From: Reinekea sp. G2M2-21
GTDB taxonomy: Bacteria > Pseudomonadota > Gammaproteobacteria > Pseudomonadales > Natronospirillaceae
DNA: 64,000 nucleotides
Assembly (NCBI RefSeq): GCF_015687175.1
Contig: NZ_JADPQG010000009.1
Coordinates: 1 to 64,000, forward strand
Reading direction: 5' to 3'
Numbering within the stretch: position 1 is the stretch's first letter; each line of letters opens with the position of its first letter. Positions 43,328 through 51,664 of the stretch are shown here, piece by piece. The notes beneath the pieces are model-generated. The model was not told the origin of the DNA. It did no database searches and worked only from the letters and a program-made list of their open reading frames with translations. Made by a program: the position numbers and the translations under genes.

Positions 43328-45058
43328 TTGGGCATCAATTTGGTCAGGGTTATACATTCGTACAGTGGTTTTCTAATCTTACTGTTTTTATCCTCGTTTT
43401 CCTGGGCTGCATTGCCCATTTCAGAATCTATCAACCAATGGCTCGATACCGAATTTGTGAACAGTACCCTGACGCGGGAGCAACAAGAAAAAGAATTATT
43501 GTGGTTTCACCGGGTAAGCGAACCGTTGCGTGGCATGAGTATTCGGGTAGTCTCAGAACGGATCGATACGCATTGGTATGAAGCGAATGTGCTGACGAAA
43601 GCCTTCGAAGATATTACCGGTATTCAGGTTATTCACGAAATAACCGGCGAAGATGATGTCATCAAGAAAATATCCACGCAAATGGCGTTAGGGTATAACC
43701 TCTACGATGCCTACATAAACGACAGTGATCTTATAGGAACCCACTTTCGATCTGACAACATAATGGCGATCAGCGATTTGATGGCGCAACACGGGAAGGA
43801 CTTCACGCTCCCAACCTTGGACCTGGACGATTTCATTGGCCTTGCGTTTACTACCGGACCAAATGGGAAAATCTACCAATTGCCGGACCAGCAGTTTGCC
43901 AATCTCTATTGGTACCGCCACGACTGGTTTTCACGGGAAGATTTTCAGGAGCAATTTAAATCGCGCTACGGCTACGACTTAGCCGTCCCTCAAAATTGGG
44001 CTGCCTATGAGGATATTGCCGAGTTTTTTACCATGCATGTTAAGGAAATTGACGGCGTTAAAGTCTACGGCCATATGGACTACGGCAAGAATGATCCTTC
44101 TCTGGGCTGGCGTTTTTCAGATGCCTGGCTATCGATGGCTGGTGCCGGTGATAAGGGCCTACCAAACGGTCTGCCAGTTGACGAATGGGGCATACGAGTA
44201 GAAAACTGCAGCCCTGTTGGCGCCAGCGTCTCTCGGGGAGGGGCGTTGAACAGCCCAGCGGCGAAATTCGCCCTGACCAAGTACATTGAATGGCTTGACA
44301 AATACGCGCCGCCCGATGCGAGGAACATGAATTTTAGCGAATCTGGCGCCGTGGCAGCGCAAGGAGCGATTGCCCAACAAATTTTTTGGTATACCGCTTT
44401 TACCGCAGATTTTATTGACCCGACACTTCCGGTTACCGACGAGCAAGGGCGACCAAAATGGCGCATGGCGCCTTCGCCACGTGGACCTTATTGGGAGTCG
44501 GGTATGAAATCGGGGTATCAGGACAACGGCGCTTGGACGTTTTTAACCTCTACACCGGTAGACCGGCAGCAAGCGGCTTGGTTGTACGCGCAGTTCGTGG
44601 TTTCAAAAACGGTATCGCTGCAAAAGATGATTAAAGGCCTAACGCCTATCAGGCAATCGGACATTGAATCGGATTACATGTCAAAAGCTGCGCCAAACTA
44701 CGGAGGATTAATCGAGTTTTATCGCAGTTCCGCTCGTCTTTCCTGGACCCCAACCGGGACCAATGTACCGGACTACCCGAGTATGTCTAAGCTGTGGTGG
44801 CAAAATATTGCCAGTGCGGTGTCAGGAAAAATGACAGCTGAGCAAGCTATGGATAATTTAGCCGAAGAAATGGACAGCGAGCTGAAACGCCTAATGAACA
44901 ATGCCGCTGACAATTGCCAACCTAAGTTGAACGATGTATCACCGGAAAGCACCTGGCTTGAAAAACCGGGTTCACCAAAACCCAAACTTGAAAACGAAAA
45001 ACCCAAAGGGGAAACGCTTCCTTACGTTGAAGCCCTGCAGCGTTGGGAAATAAATTGA
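43328..45058 (+). CDS. Periplasmic solute-binding protein of an ABC transporter (family 1)
   Basis: The 576-residue protein has a signal peptide (SGFLILLFLSSFSWAALP) and a family-1 extracellular binding fold: IDTHWYEANVLTKAFEDITGIQVIHEITGEDDVIKKISTQM and GNAWTFLTSTPVDRQQAAWLYAQFVVSKT-like segments. It is similar to large glycerol/carbohydrate-binding SBPs. TTG 43328 or 43340 are the only starts before the signal. Its stop overlaps the next gene's ATG by one base. No permease or ATPase gene is nearby. Confidence 0.8.
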   Translation: MGINLVRVIHSYSGFLILLFLSSFSWAALPISESINQWLDTEFVNSTLTREQQEKELLWFHRVSEPLRGMSIRVVSERIDTHWYEANVLTKAFEDITGIQVIHEITGEDDVIKKISTQMALGYNLYDAYINDSDLIGTHFRSDNIMAISDLMAQHGKDFTLPTLDLDDFIGLAFTTGPNGKIYQLPDQQFANLYWYRHDWFSREDFQEQFKSRYGYDLAVPQNWAAYEDIAEFFTMHVKEIDGVKVYGHMDYGKNDPSLGWRFSDAWLSMAGAGDKGLPNGLPVDEWGIRVENCSPVGASVSRGGALNSPAAKFALTKYIEWLDKYAPPDARNMNFSESGAVAAQGAIAQQIFWYTAFTADFIDPTLPVTDEQGRPKWRMAPSPRGPYWESGMKSGYQDNGAWTFLTSTPVDRQQAAWLYAQFVVSKTVSLQKMIKGLTPIRQSDIESDYMSKAAPNYGGLIEFYRSSARLSWTPTGTNVPDYPSMSKLWWQNIASAVSGKMTAEQAMDNLAEEMDSELKRLMNNAADNCQPKLNDVSPESTWLEKPGSPKPKLENEKPKGETLPYVEALQRWEIN

Positions 45059-45789
45059 TGTTGTATCGTTATTTAGCAGCGGTTTCTACGGCAATGATTC
45101 TCACCGTTTCGCAGGCGGCCGGTGAAGTTGTTACGCTTTACACCGAGGAAGCACCACCTTATTCCACCATAGTTGGTAACAGAATACGCGGGTTATCCGT
45201 TGATATTGTGAAAACGCTATTTGACCGCTCAAAACTGCAATACGAGATTCAAATGTTGCCGCTAAAGCGCGCGATCTACACCACGCTTTTAGAAACGAAC
45301 AGTTGTGTTTTCCCACTTGAGAGAAATCAGGAACGGGAGGTTGAATTTCACTGGGTCAGCCCAGTTCTGTTGTCGCAGACCGCCTTCTATGTATTAAAAA
45401 ATTCTGGCATTGAAATTCGGACCCTTGAAGATGTTGAAGGCTATATTGTAGGAAGCTACTCCGGTAGTGCGACTGCCAACTATCTCGCGAGCCAGGGAAT
45501 TAAAACCTCCGTGATCCCCTATGACGCCCCGAATATAAGAATGCTCGAAAACAAACGCATTGACATTTGGGCGTCTGACACCTTGGTAGCGGATTATTTA
45601 CTAAAGCAAAACCGGAATACAAATATTGAAAAGAAATTGGTTTACTTCACCACCTTACGCGCACTCGCCTGCAACTTGGAATTTCCTCCAACTGCGATAG
45701 AACGGCTGTCTGAAAATTTAGCTGAAATGTATCGAGATGGAACCATTCAAAGACTAATGGACAAGTATCAAAGTTCGGTACTGAATTGA
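45058..45789 (+). CDS. Periplasmic solute-binding protein (family 3, amino-acid type)
   Basis: The 243-residue protein has a short signal peptide (AAVSTAMILTVSQAAG). EEAPPYSTIVGNRIRGLSVDIVKTLFDR, LEDVEGYIVGSYSGSATANYLASQG and MLENKRIDIWASDTLVADY are the family-3 SBP pattern. ATG 45058 overlaps the previous stop (TGATG), indicating coupling. It may deliver ligand to an unlinked transporter or serve a sensor. Confidence 0.82.
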   Translation: MLYRYLAAVSTAMILTVSQAAGEVVTLYTEEAPPYSTIVGNRIRGLSVDIVKTLFDRSKLQYEIQMLPLKRAIYTTLLETNSCVFPLERNQEREVEFHWVSPVLLSQTAFYVLKNSGIEIRTLEDVEGYIVGSYSGSATANYLASQGIKTSVIPYDAPNIRMLENKRIDIWASDTLVADYLLKQNRNTNIEKKLVYFTTLRALACNLEFPPTAIERLSENLAEMYRDGTIQRLMDKYQSSVLN

Positions 45790-46003
45790 CAGCATGATCC
45801 AGCAACGACGCTCGCGTCTAACTAGCCAGTGGCCGAGTATTTCACTGTCTTTTGACAAGGAAACAGCAACGCCTACAATGCACCTCTTTTCGTACGTTGA
45901 TCTGACTAGATTGGGGTAATGTGAATGAACCAGAAAGGCGTTGATCAGCCTGGTGTTTGGTTTGAGTTTTATAATTAAGAAGAACGAGGGAAGCGAGTCG
46001 CTT

Positions 46004-46318
46004 ATGGCTTGGTATGCAGCAAGAAGTGTCTATCTGTTTGGCAGTAAGACAGATGTCCGCAATGTCTTTGAAGAGCGTATAGTTGTGTTTGAAGTAAACT
46101 CGTTCGACGAGGCTCATTTAAAGGCCGAAAATGAAGCGAAGTATTACGCGTCAGAAAATAGCTTTATAAAGCACCCAGAACAGTTGGTTTATCAACTGGA
46201 CGGTGAAAAATTGGTGAGTAACTCAGAAGTTTGGTCAGAACTATTTGAAGCAGATATGGACCTTTCGGAATTCTACCATGAGCGATATACGCGATACGTC
46301 TATGACTCAAACAACTAA
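46004..46318 (+). CDS. DUF4288 protein
   Basis: The 104-residue protein starts at ATG 46004 with MAWYAARSVYLFG. It has the DUF4288 pattern FEERIVVFEVNSFDEAHLKAENEAKYYA and SEVWSELFEADMDLSEFYHERYTRYVYD. This family often occurs in mobile and cassette contexts. The function is unknown. Confidence 0.75.
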   Translation: MAWYAARSVYLFGSKTDVRNVFEERIVVFEVNSFDEAHLKAENEAKYYASENSFIKHPEQLVYQLDGEKLVSNSEVWSELFEADMDLSEFYHERYTRYVYDSNN

Positions 46319-46419
46319 CCGGTGCCCGGCTAAACGGCGCGGCAATGCATTATTTATTAAAGCTGAACCTCGGTTATAACCGTAATGATTCGATAATTTT
46401 ATAAAGGCATAATTCAGAA

Positions 46420-46845
46420 GTGACAACGTATAAATCTGAACCACCCATAAGACGGCCACGAACTCGACTAGGGTGGTTACTCACAGACCGTTCTTTTATT
46501 TTACTCATGGGGCTATTCGCCGCCTATTACGTGACAGAATCGTTACTTATCGGGTTAACCATTATCCTGCTAAATGTCTGGCAGTTATTTGCCAGTCGCC
46601 TTTCGCCCAGCAACGTAAGTAGCTGTGAGGTTACCCTCCATGAGGATTGCTTCACCTACCGCGAGCTAAAATCCAAATACTGTGTAGACATCAACTATAA
46701 CCGGGTTCGTTACGTGAAGATGCATGAACGTTTTGGCCTGACTACGGTGCAGATCGGGATCGACGAGCAAGCCGAACTCAGCTGCGTAAACATCGAAAAT
46801 TCAGGTGCGTTAGTGAATGCGCTTAAGAGCGCAGCGGGCATATAG
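46420..46845 (+). CDS. Membrane protein with C-terminal PH-like domain
   Basis: The 141-residue protein (GTG start) has a hydrophobic hairpin (about residues 25-60). It is followed by a soluble strand-rich region (VTLHEDCFTYRELKSKYCVDINYNRVRYVKMH) like bacterial PH/YcxB-type domains. No specific family is certain. Confidence 0.5.
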   Translation: MTTYKSEPPIRRPRTRLGWLLTDRSFILLMGLFAAYYVTESLLIGLTIILLNVWQLFASRLSPSNVSSCEVTLHEDCFTYRELKSKYCVDINYNRVRYVKMHERFGLTTVQIGIDEQAELSCVNIENSGALVNALKSAAGI

Positions 46846-47092
46846 CTGTGTGAGTTTTTATAAATCGAAAACCGCGCAGGACAATAGTTTTTTAGACATT
46901 CATCACAATAATGTTACATCACCCAAAAAATAAATTGAGTTACGCGCACGCACAGTGTTTTATACGGGTTGGTTTTTCAGAAAAGTTCAGGAGGACAATA
47001 ACTAAGAAAAAGCAGCGAAAACTAAGCGCTACCCCCGAGTGCGACCAACACTCAAGGGCAGCTAACCACAACCGATAACGTGAGTATCAATT

Positions 47093-47426
47093 ATGGCTAA
47101 GCAGGATTCTAAGCTAGAGCACCGCTCGTTCCAAGAAAAAATCCTCTCACAAGGGAAACTAAGCGCACACAGCAGCGACCTTTAACACCCCGTTGAAGCG
47201 AAAACCCTTTGTGACCCCGCAGTAAAACACACAATCGCCAACCGGCACCGAAACCCACGCATAGAAACCGACCCCGCGTATTTACGCGCACTACACTGGT
47301 GGCGTTTTCGCATTGCCCTGGCGTTGTACACCGGAGCTTTTCCAAATTCGATGCGGCTAAAGCCGTGTTCCGTGACATTCGTGAGTTATCAGCAACTGTT
47401 AAAGCAGTACCGAAGTAACAACAGCC
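47093..47426 (+). pseudogene. Broken gene with in-frame stop and frameshift
   Basis: From ATG 47093 the frame reads AKQDSKLEHRSFQEKILSQ and stops at TAA 47183. The same frame then continues with protein-like HPVEAKTLCDPAVKHTIANRHRNPRIETDPAYLRALHWWRFRIALALYTGA. At about 47340 coding sense moves to another frame (FSKFDAAKAVFRDIRELSATVKAVPK, then TAA near 47424). The low-bias, continuous character of the three pieces suggests a gene of about 110 codons that has decayed. It lies before the JAB-domain gene. No family is recognised. Confidence 0.5.
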
Positions 47427-47544
47427 GCTGAATACACGCAGTAAAAACACAGAACACAATGCTTAGCCGCACATCTTGCCTGCGCACGCAGGCAAGGTTT
47501 CTGATGCTTTAAAGCAGAAAACAAATTTGAAAAGCGAGAAAACC

Positions 47545-48033
47545 ATGTACAAAAAAATCACCAACATAGACGACGAACTGCTGTTCACCCACGCCCACCA
47601 ACGCGAACTGGAAAAACCAAACCCAGTGATACTGGACAGCATCGCCCGAGCGGAACTGTACATTGCCAACACCTTCATCCACCTAAAACACGAAGCCATA
47701 CACGCGCTTATGCTCAGCACCCGCAGTGTGTTATTGGAAAGTAGACCGATTCTCACCGGCAAATTCGCACTCAAAGAACTCACCAGCAACTTACTCATCA
47801 GCCACATCATTCAAGCCAACGCCACACGGCTCATCCTCATCCACCACAACCCGAAAGGAAGCTTATCGATTAAAGACAAGTACTTGCTGGAAGCCACGCG
47901 CATCAAAGACCGCCTGCTGGAATACTCGATTTGGCTGGACGATTTTTTCCTTATCACCAAAGCCGATACCGCTAACAGCAGTGGCTACAACCGGATGAAC
48001 ACCACCTCACTCGCCAGACTCGGCTTGGTGTAA
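47545..48033 (+). CDS. JAB/RadC-like domain protein with altered metal motif
   Basis: The 162-residue protein starts at ATG 47545. The C-terminal two thirds follow the RadC/JAB fold: STRSVLLESRPILTGKFALKEL, SHIIQANATRLILIHHNPKGSLSIKDKYLLEATRIKDRLLEYSIWLDDFFLI. The JAMM motif, normally HxHPxG, reads HHNPKG, so the second zinc His is displaced or absent. The final Asp is present (LDD). Such genes are frequent on plasmids and genomic islands; the activity is doubtful. Confidence 0.75.
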   Translation: MYKKITNIDDELLFTHAHQRELEKPNPVILDSIARAELYIANTFIHLKHEAIHALMLSTRSVLLESRPILTGKFALKELTSNLLISHIIQANATRLILIHHNPKGSLSIKDKYLLEATRIKDRLLEYSIWLDDFFLITKADTANSSGYNRMNTTSLARLGLV

Positions 48034-48583
48034 TCTTTTATTTGTGGGTCGGGCTTTAGCCCGACAATCACCAAACCCTTCCGTTCGGCCTGAGCGCGAA
48101 GCAGTCGAAGGGTTTGAGCCCGATTCCGCCACATCCTCGCGTCAACTTCACGAAAACTAACCGTGCATACTGTGCGAGAGGGCCTTAACCCCGACTAAAC
48201 AATACTGGTTCAAATATCAGGCGTCAGACCGCAAATTAGCCTTTTGGCAAACAACTGAACTGATACCTATCTTGAGACCAGCAGCCACGCATGGGCAAGG
48301 CATGGGCAAGGCATCGGAATAGCCGTAATAGTGCCGCTGCGGCGGTAAAATCAGGGGATTATCAACATGGCCGTACATAGCCACCTACAAAGCCCTCCAT
48401 CATTAATGGGCTCGCGAGGCGGTACTATTTTAAAAATAAAAGCGCAGTGGTTTTCTCACTATAATCAAATTGACAAACCAGACGGGAGTGCGCAGTATGA
48501 CTCGCCATGAAAGGGTTTTGGCCACAAACAGAAGTATGCATAGGCCGAAACCATAAAAAACCGCCGCGGCGGTAGAATAAGCT
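48034..48583. other. Intergenic region at the left border of the cassette island
   Basis: There is no credible gene. A GTCGGGC/GCCCGAC hairpin at 48047-48064 could stop the JAB transcript. Two short related palindromes (a GCCGCTGCGGCGGTA-type motif near 48333 and 48561) lie in the stretch, the second being part of the first attC-like site. A tandem GCATGGGCAAG duplication is at about 48289-48311. Confidence 0.5.
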
Positions 48584-48590
48584 GTTATGT
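48541..48590 (+). repeat. attC-like site 0 (left border)
   Basis: The site ends in GTTATGT (48584-48590), and a CCGCCGCGGCGG palindrome sits in its centre. The 5' core is unclear. I treat it as the border of the first recognisable cassette. Confidence 0.4.
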
Positions 48591-48609
48591 GTAATACGAG
48601 GAATTGATA

Positions 48610-48972
48610 GTGAGCAATTCAGCAGCTCAAGCTAAAACTTTCTATGAAGACGTTACCAAAAATGGAAAGGTTTGGACAATTAGAGATGATAACGGCATTC
48701 CTGCACCAGAAGGTGATGGAGGAGTTCGGTCTATGCCTTTTTGGTCTTCGCTTGCTCGCGTAGAGAAAATAATTGAAAGTGTTCCTGCTTATAAAAAATT
48801 TGAACCTGTTGAGCTTGAACTGGAAGTCTTTAAAAGTAGATGGTTAATTGGCCTAAAAAAAGATGGTTTGAATGTTGGTGTTAACTGGTCAGGAGTCAAA
48901 GCTAAAGGCTACGATGTAAAACCAGAAGAGGCATTAAAAAATATTGAATACTATGAATCAAAAAACACATAA
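48610..48972 (+). CDS. DUF2750 cassette protein
   Basis: The 120-residue protein (GTG 48610, GAGGAA box) begins SNSAAQAKTFYEDVTKNGKVWTIRDDNGIPAPEGDGG and continues with MPFWSSLARVEKIIESVP and VGVNWSGVKAKGYDV. This is the DUF2750 pattern, often carried on integron cassettes. Function unknown. It is immediately followed by a typical attC. Confidence 0.85.
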   Translation: MSNSAAQAKTFYEDVTKNGKVWTIRDDNGIPAPEGDGGVRSMPFWSSLARVEKIIESVPAYKKFEPVELELEVFKSRWLIGLKKDGLNVGVNWSGVKAKGYDVKPEEALKNIEYYESKNT

Positions 48973-49065
48973 CAAGGCGCAGCAGTCGGATTGCCAAAAG
49001 TGTCACGGCTTTTGCGTTCGCAAAAGCAGCGCCACTTTCGTCAACCGCAGTGCGCGGCGTTAGCA
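48967..49065 (+). repeat. attC site 1
   Basis: This 99-bp imperfect palindrome begins ATAACAAGGCGC and ends GCGCGGCGTTAGC. It has an internal CTTTTGCG/CGCAAAAG hairpin. The 5' core TAAC overlaps the stop of the gene on its left. Confidence 0.75.
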
Positions 49066-49082
49066 ATATTCGAGGAACGGAA

Positions 49083-49940
49083 TTGTATAGATCACTATTG
49101 ATAATATTCTTAGTTGCTTTTTCACTCAAAGGCTACGCTTCACCTTCATTCAATTGCGAGAAGGCGAGTACGAGAATAGAGAAAACTATTTGTAACTATC
49201 CTTCACTGTCTAAACTCGACAAGAAGTTGTCCGTTGCTTATAAAGATTTGTTGAATAAAGCAGCATCAAATTCTAAGTTAGAATTGAAATCATTTCAGCG
49301 AAAATGGATAAAGCTGAGAGATTCGAAGTGCAATACAGGAGCAGTAATAAATGTTCGTTACTGCTTGGAATCTGAGTATGAGGATGCTATTTCAAATCTC
49401 GAAAGGGGCTTAATAATTCTCAAATACCCTATTCCACTGAATTCCAGTTTACAGCTGCCATTTGAAGATAACGTTGAGATAGAAGTCGTTTTGAGATCAA
49501 AAGACGTTGAAGAGCTGTCAGATAACAGGGAAGTCAAATGGAGAGAGCCTGGTGTTCCGGCGTATGGTCGTTACAGCCTGAATTACTTCGTAACGTCACC
49601 TTCTAGTTCCTTGATGATATTTAACGGCGAGTATCATGAAGCAGGGAATTATACCGATATTAGTCTGCTTAGCAGCTATTGGATAGCTATTTCCTCGGAA
49701 GGAGACGTAGCTGAGTTTTTGATCCTAAATGAATCATATATGACGGATCGATTAAATGAGTGGTTTTTGAAAATTTCAAATTTTGAAAAAGAACGCATGC
49801 TCACCAAAGAAGACTTCATGGTTCACTATGTTGGTGACAATACGTCTGATGAGCTTTATTCAGGGGATATCTATTTCCCAAGTGTTTCATCTACAGGAAA
49901 GGTATTTCTTGAAAATGAAAGCGTTAGCTTCGAGTACTAA
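49083..49940 (+). CDS. LprI-like secreted cassette protein
   Basis: The 285-residue protein starts at TTG 49083 (GAGGAA upstream, first codons after the attC) with a signal peptide (SLLIIFLVAFSLKGYA). The N-terminal domain (SFNCEKASTRIEKTICNYPSLSKLDKKLSVAYKDLL ... FQRKWIKLRDSKC) is the LprI/DUF1311 Cys-containing fold, known in lysozyme-inhibitor proteins. The C-terminal half is unique. A role against muramidases or in envelope stress is an inference from the domain. Confidence 0.75.
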   Translation: MYRSLLIIFLVAFSLKGYASPSFNCEKASTRIEKTICNYPSLSKLDKKLSVAYKDLLNKAASNSKLELKSFQRKWIKLRDSKCNTGAVINVRYCLESEYEDAISNLERGLIILKYPIPLNSSLQLPFEDNVEIEVVLRSKDVEELSDNREVKWREPGVPAYGRYSLNYFVTSPSSSLMIFNGEYHEAGNYTDISLLSSYWIAISSEGDVAEFLILNESYMTDRLNEWFLKISNFEKERMLTKEDFMVHYVGDNTSDELYSGDIYFPSVSSTGKVFLENESVSFEY

Positions 49941-50007
49941 CAAGCGTATGTTGTCGGACTGGATTTACGCTGCACTCCAAAACAGTCGCAAATGCGGGCT
50001 TTATGTG
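49935..50007 (+). repeat. attC site 2 (degenerate)
   Basis: This starts TACTAACAAGCG and ends GCGGGCTTTATGTG. The internal GTCGGACTG and CAGTCGC arms can pair. The 3' core has CTTTATGT in place of GTTRRRY, so recognition is less sure. Confidence 0.5.
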
Positions 50008-50018
50008 AGTCACGAATC

Positions 50019-50465
50019 ATGAGCGAAAATTACTATTCAACACTTAGAAGGTTTGATGATCCCGTTCGATGGGAAGAACCTGAAGGCTTCGACTACGAAA
50101 GTGAACAGAAAGCCTTCTATGCAGCAAAGAATCACTTGCAAAGCGTTCTAGGGCAAAAGTTAGATTTTGAGACTGGGAGCCACATCCAAGATGCCTCTTA
50201 TCACAGCATGATAAGGCTGGTTGGTGACTTACTTAAAACACCAGAAGGCTATGCCCAAATTAGATTCAGTAATTTCGGTAAAATGGTTTCTATCCTCTAT
50301 GAAGATATCATTAAAGAGAGTGTGCAAATAGATATAGTGCAACACTTAACAGCCCTCGGTTACCATTATATTCCAGAGGGCATACTGGAAAATCAATACA
50401 CTGGAAAGAATCCTGGAGTTACTGGAATTGATTCTTGGTGGGTTCGTTATTTTGATTGGGTATAA
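50019..50465 (+). CDS. Hypothetical cassette protein
   Basis: The 148-residue protein starts SENYYSTLRRFDDPVRWEEPEGFDYESEQKAFYAAKNHLQ. It is soluble, mixed alpha/beta, with several aromatic residues. ATG 50019 is chosen as the first start after the attC. No family is recognised. Only 19 bases separate it from the next gene, with no attC between, so the two form one two-gene cassette. Confidence 0.65.
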   Translation: MSENYYSTLRRFDDPVRWEEPEGFDYESEQKAFYAAKNHLQSVLGQKLDFETGSHIQDASYHSMIRLVGDLLKTPEGYAQIRFSNFGKMVSILYEDIIKESVQIDIVQHLTALGYHYIPEGILENQYTGKNPGVTGIDSWWVRYFDWV

Positions 50466-50484
50466 TGCACTGTTATGAGTAAAT

Positions 50485-50904
50485 ATGACTGAAACTATTC
50501 ACGAAATTTCTCTTGAAAGTGGATTTGGTCCAATTAAATTCGGCAGTACTCCTAGTGTGGTAAAGAAAGATTGGGGTGAAGATCTTTGTTACGAGGAATG
50601 GATGGGTGGAAACCTTGAAAACTTCCTGTGCTTCAGAGGATTGCTTGTAGGTTTCAGAGGCGAATGTACTGACCACCCTACAGAAAATTCTCGAGTTTGC
50701 ATGTTTCAAGTTAAAACTGTTTACCCGATTCGGCTATTTGGTAAGGAAATTAGCAAAGTATCAAAAGCGGAAATTGAGAACTTGTTATTGTCTAATGACC
50801 TTAAGTATCGTGAATTACCAAATGGTATACTTCAATGCATAGACCGACAACTTCAATTCCACTTTAATGATGGAAATCTAGATGAGGTATACTTTGCTAG
50901 CTGA
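50485..50904 (+). CDS. Hypothetical cassette protein
   Basis: The 139-residue soluble protein begins ETIHEISLESGFGPIKFGSTPSVVKKDWGED, a strand-glycine-strand pattern seen in some small immunity-type proteins. No family is recognised. It is second in a two-gene cassette and is followed by attC 3. Confidence 0.6.
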   Translation: MTETIHEISLESGFGPIKFGSTPSVVKKDWGEDLCYEEWMGGNLENFLCFRGLLVGFRGECTDHPTENSRVCMFQVKTVYPIRLFGKEISKVSKAEIENLLLSNDLKYRELPNGILQCIDRQLQFHFNDGNLDEVYFAS

Positions 50905-50907
50905 ACC

Positions 50908-50967
50908 TAATAACAATCACAGGCAGTCGACGCGAAAAAGTCCGCGCAAATGCTGCAAGCGTTATGC
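50908..50967 (+). repeat. attC site 3
   Basis: This is 60 bp, the classic length. TAATAAC forms the 5' core and GTTATGC (50961-50967) the 3' core. GCAG and CTGC, with ACGCG and CCGCG arms, form a stem. Confidence 0.75.
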
Positions 50968-50984
50968 GACCTGAGAGAGATGCC

Positions 50985-51569
50985 GTGAAAAATTTCGAAG
51001 CAGTTAGGCTTTGGGGATTAGCACTAAATTTCTGGCGGCTGACTCGCAATGCTTCCGATGAGCTTGTAAAAGCTGGAAATCCAGATTCAATGTTTTATGA
51101 AGGCTGGGAAATTCCAACAGACGAAGAATATGAAGAGCATGTCAAGTGGGCTGATACCAATATTGCGGAGCCACTTCTCTTCAACTTCTACCATGGAATT
51201 GAGTTGAGTCATAAATCATTGATTGCAGCTAAAGGCATTGAGTTAAAAGCAAGTCATAAACTCTCTCAACTTTTATCCGAATTTAACTCTCTATATCCAA
51301 ATTCGGTGTTAACCGAATTTTATGAAAAGTATATTGTTTTGGATAAATATCCCAATATCTTGAAGACCTTTTGTGTCGATTCCGGTATTACCATGGACTA
51401 TTTTTTTCAAAGTCTTAAGTACCCTAGTAGTACAAAAGGAATATCGTTTAATCATTCTGTGCTGAGATTCAATGGCGAAGATGGAATCGAACTATTTCAA
51501 GATATTTCTAAAGAAATCGTTAAGGTAAAAGTTGAATTTACGAGGCTCGTAGAAGGGGAGTGTATTTGA
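50985..51569 (+). CDS. HEPN-like cassette protein
   Basis: The 194-residue protein begins at GTG 50985 (GAGAGA box). It is mostly helical. FNFYHGIELSHKSLIAAKGIELKASHKLSQLLSEF (about residues 67-101) resembles the helical core of HEPN proteins. I do not see the RxxxxH nuclease motif, so RNase activity is not predicted. Its two ends abut attC 3 and attC 4. Confidence 0.55.
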   Translation: MKNFEAVRLWGLALNFWRLTRNASDELVKAGNPDSMFYEGWEIPTDEEYEEHVKWADTNIAEPLLFNFYHGIELSHKSLIAAKGIELKASHKLSQLLSEFNSLYPNSVLTEFYEKYIVLDKYPNILKTFCVDSGITMDYFFQSLKYPSSTKGISFNHSVLRFNGEDGIELFQDISKEIVKVKVEFTRLVEGECI

Positions 51570-51575
51570 CAAACC

Positions 51576-51651
51576 GCATAACAAGGCGAGGCAGTTCGTT
51601 TCGCTCCTACACCGGTCTCGCTAATGCTCCCCGTTTAGCGGGGCGTTAAAT
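51576..51651 (+). repeat. attC site 4
   Basis: A 76-bp site starting GCATAACAAGGCGAG and ending CGGGGCGTTAAAT. The 3' core GTTAAAT fits GTTRRRY exactly. Confidence 0.8.
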
Positions 51652-51664
51652 AAAAGGATGAAAC

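Noticed and set aside
46316-46360. An attC site after the DUF4288 gene
   Set aside because: AACTAACCGG resembles a 5' core but no GTTRRRY partner follows at an acceptable distance.
47109-47459. 116-codon minus-strand ORF
   Set aside because: Its Cys/Gly/Arg-rich composition is typical of an antisense frame, and the plus strand carries the better protein-like segments.
50440-50490. Possible attC between the two genes of the two-gene cassette (GTTATGA)
   Set aside because: No 5' core and no palindrome could be found in the preceding 60-100 bases.
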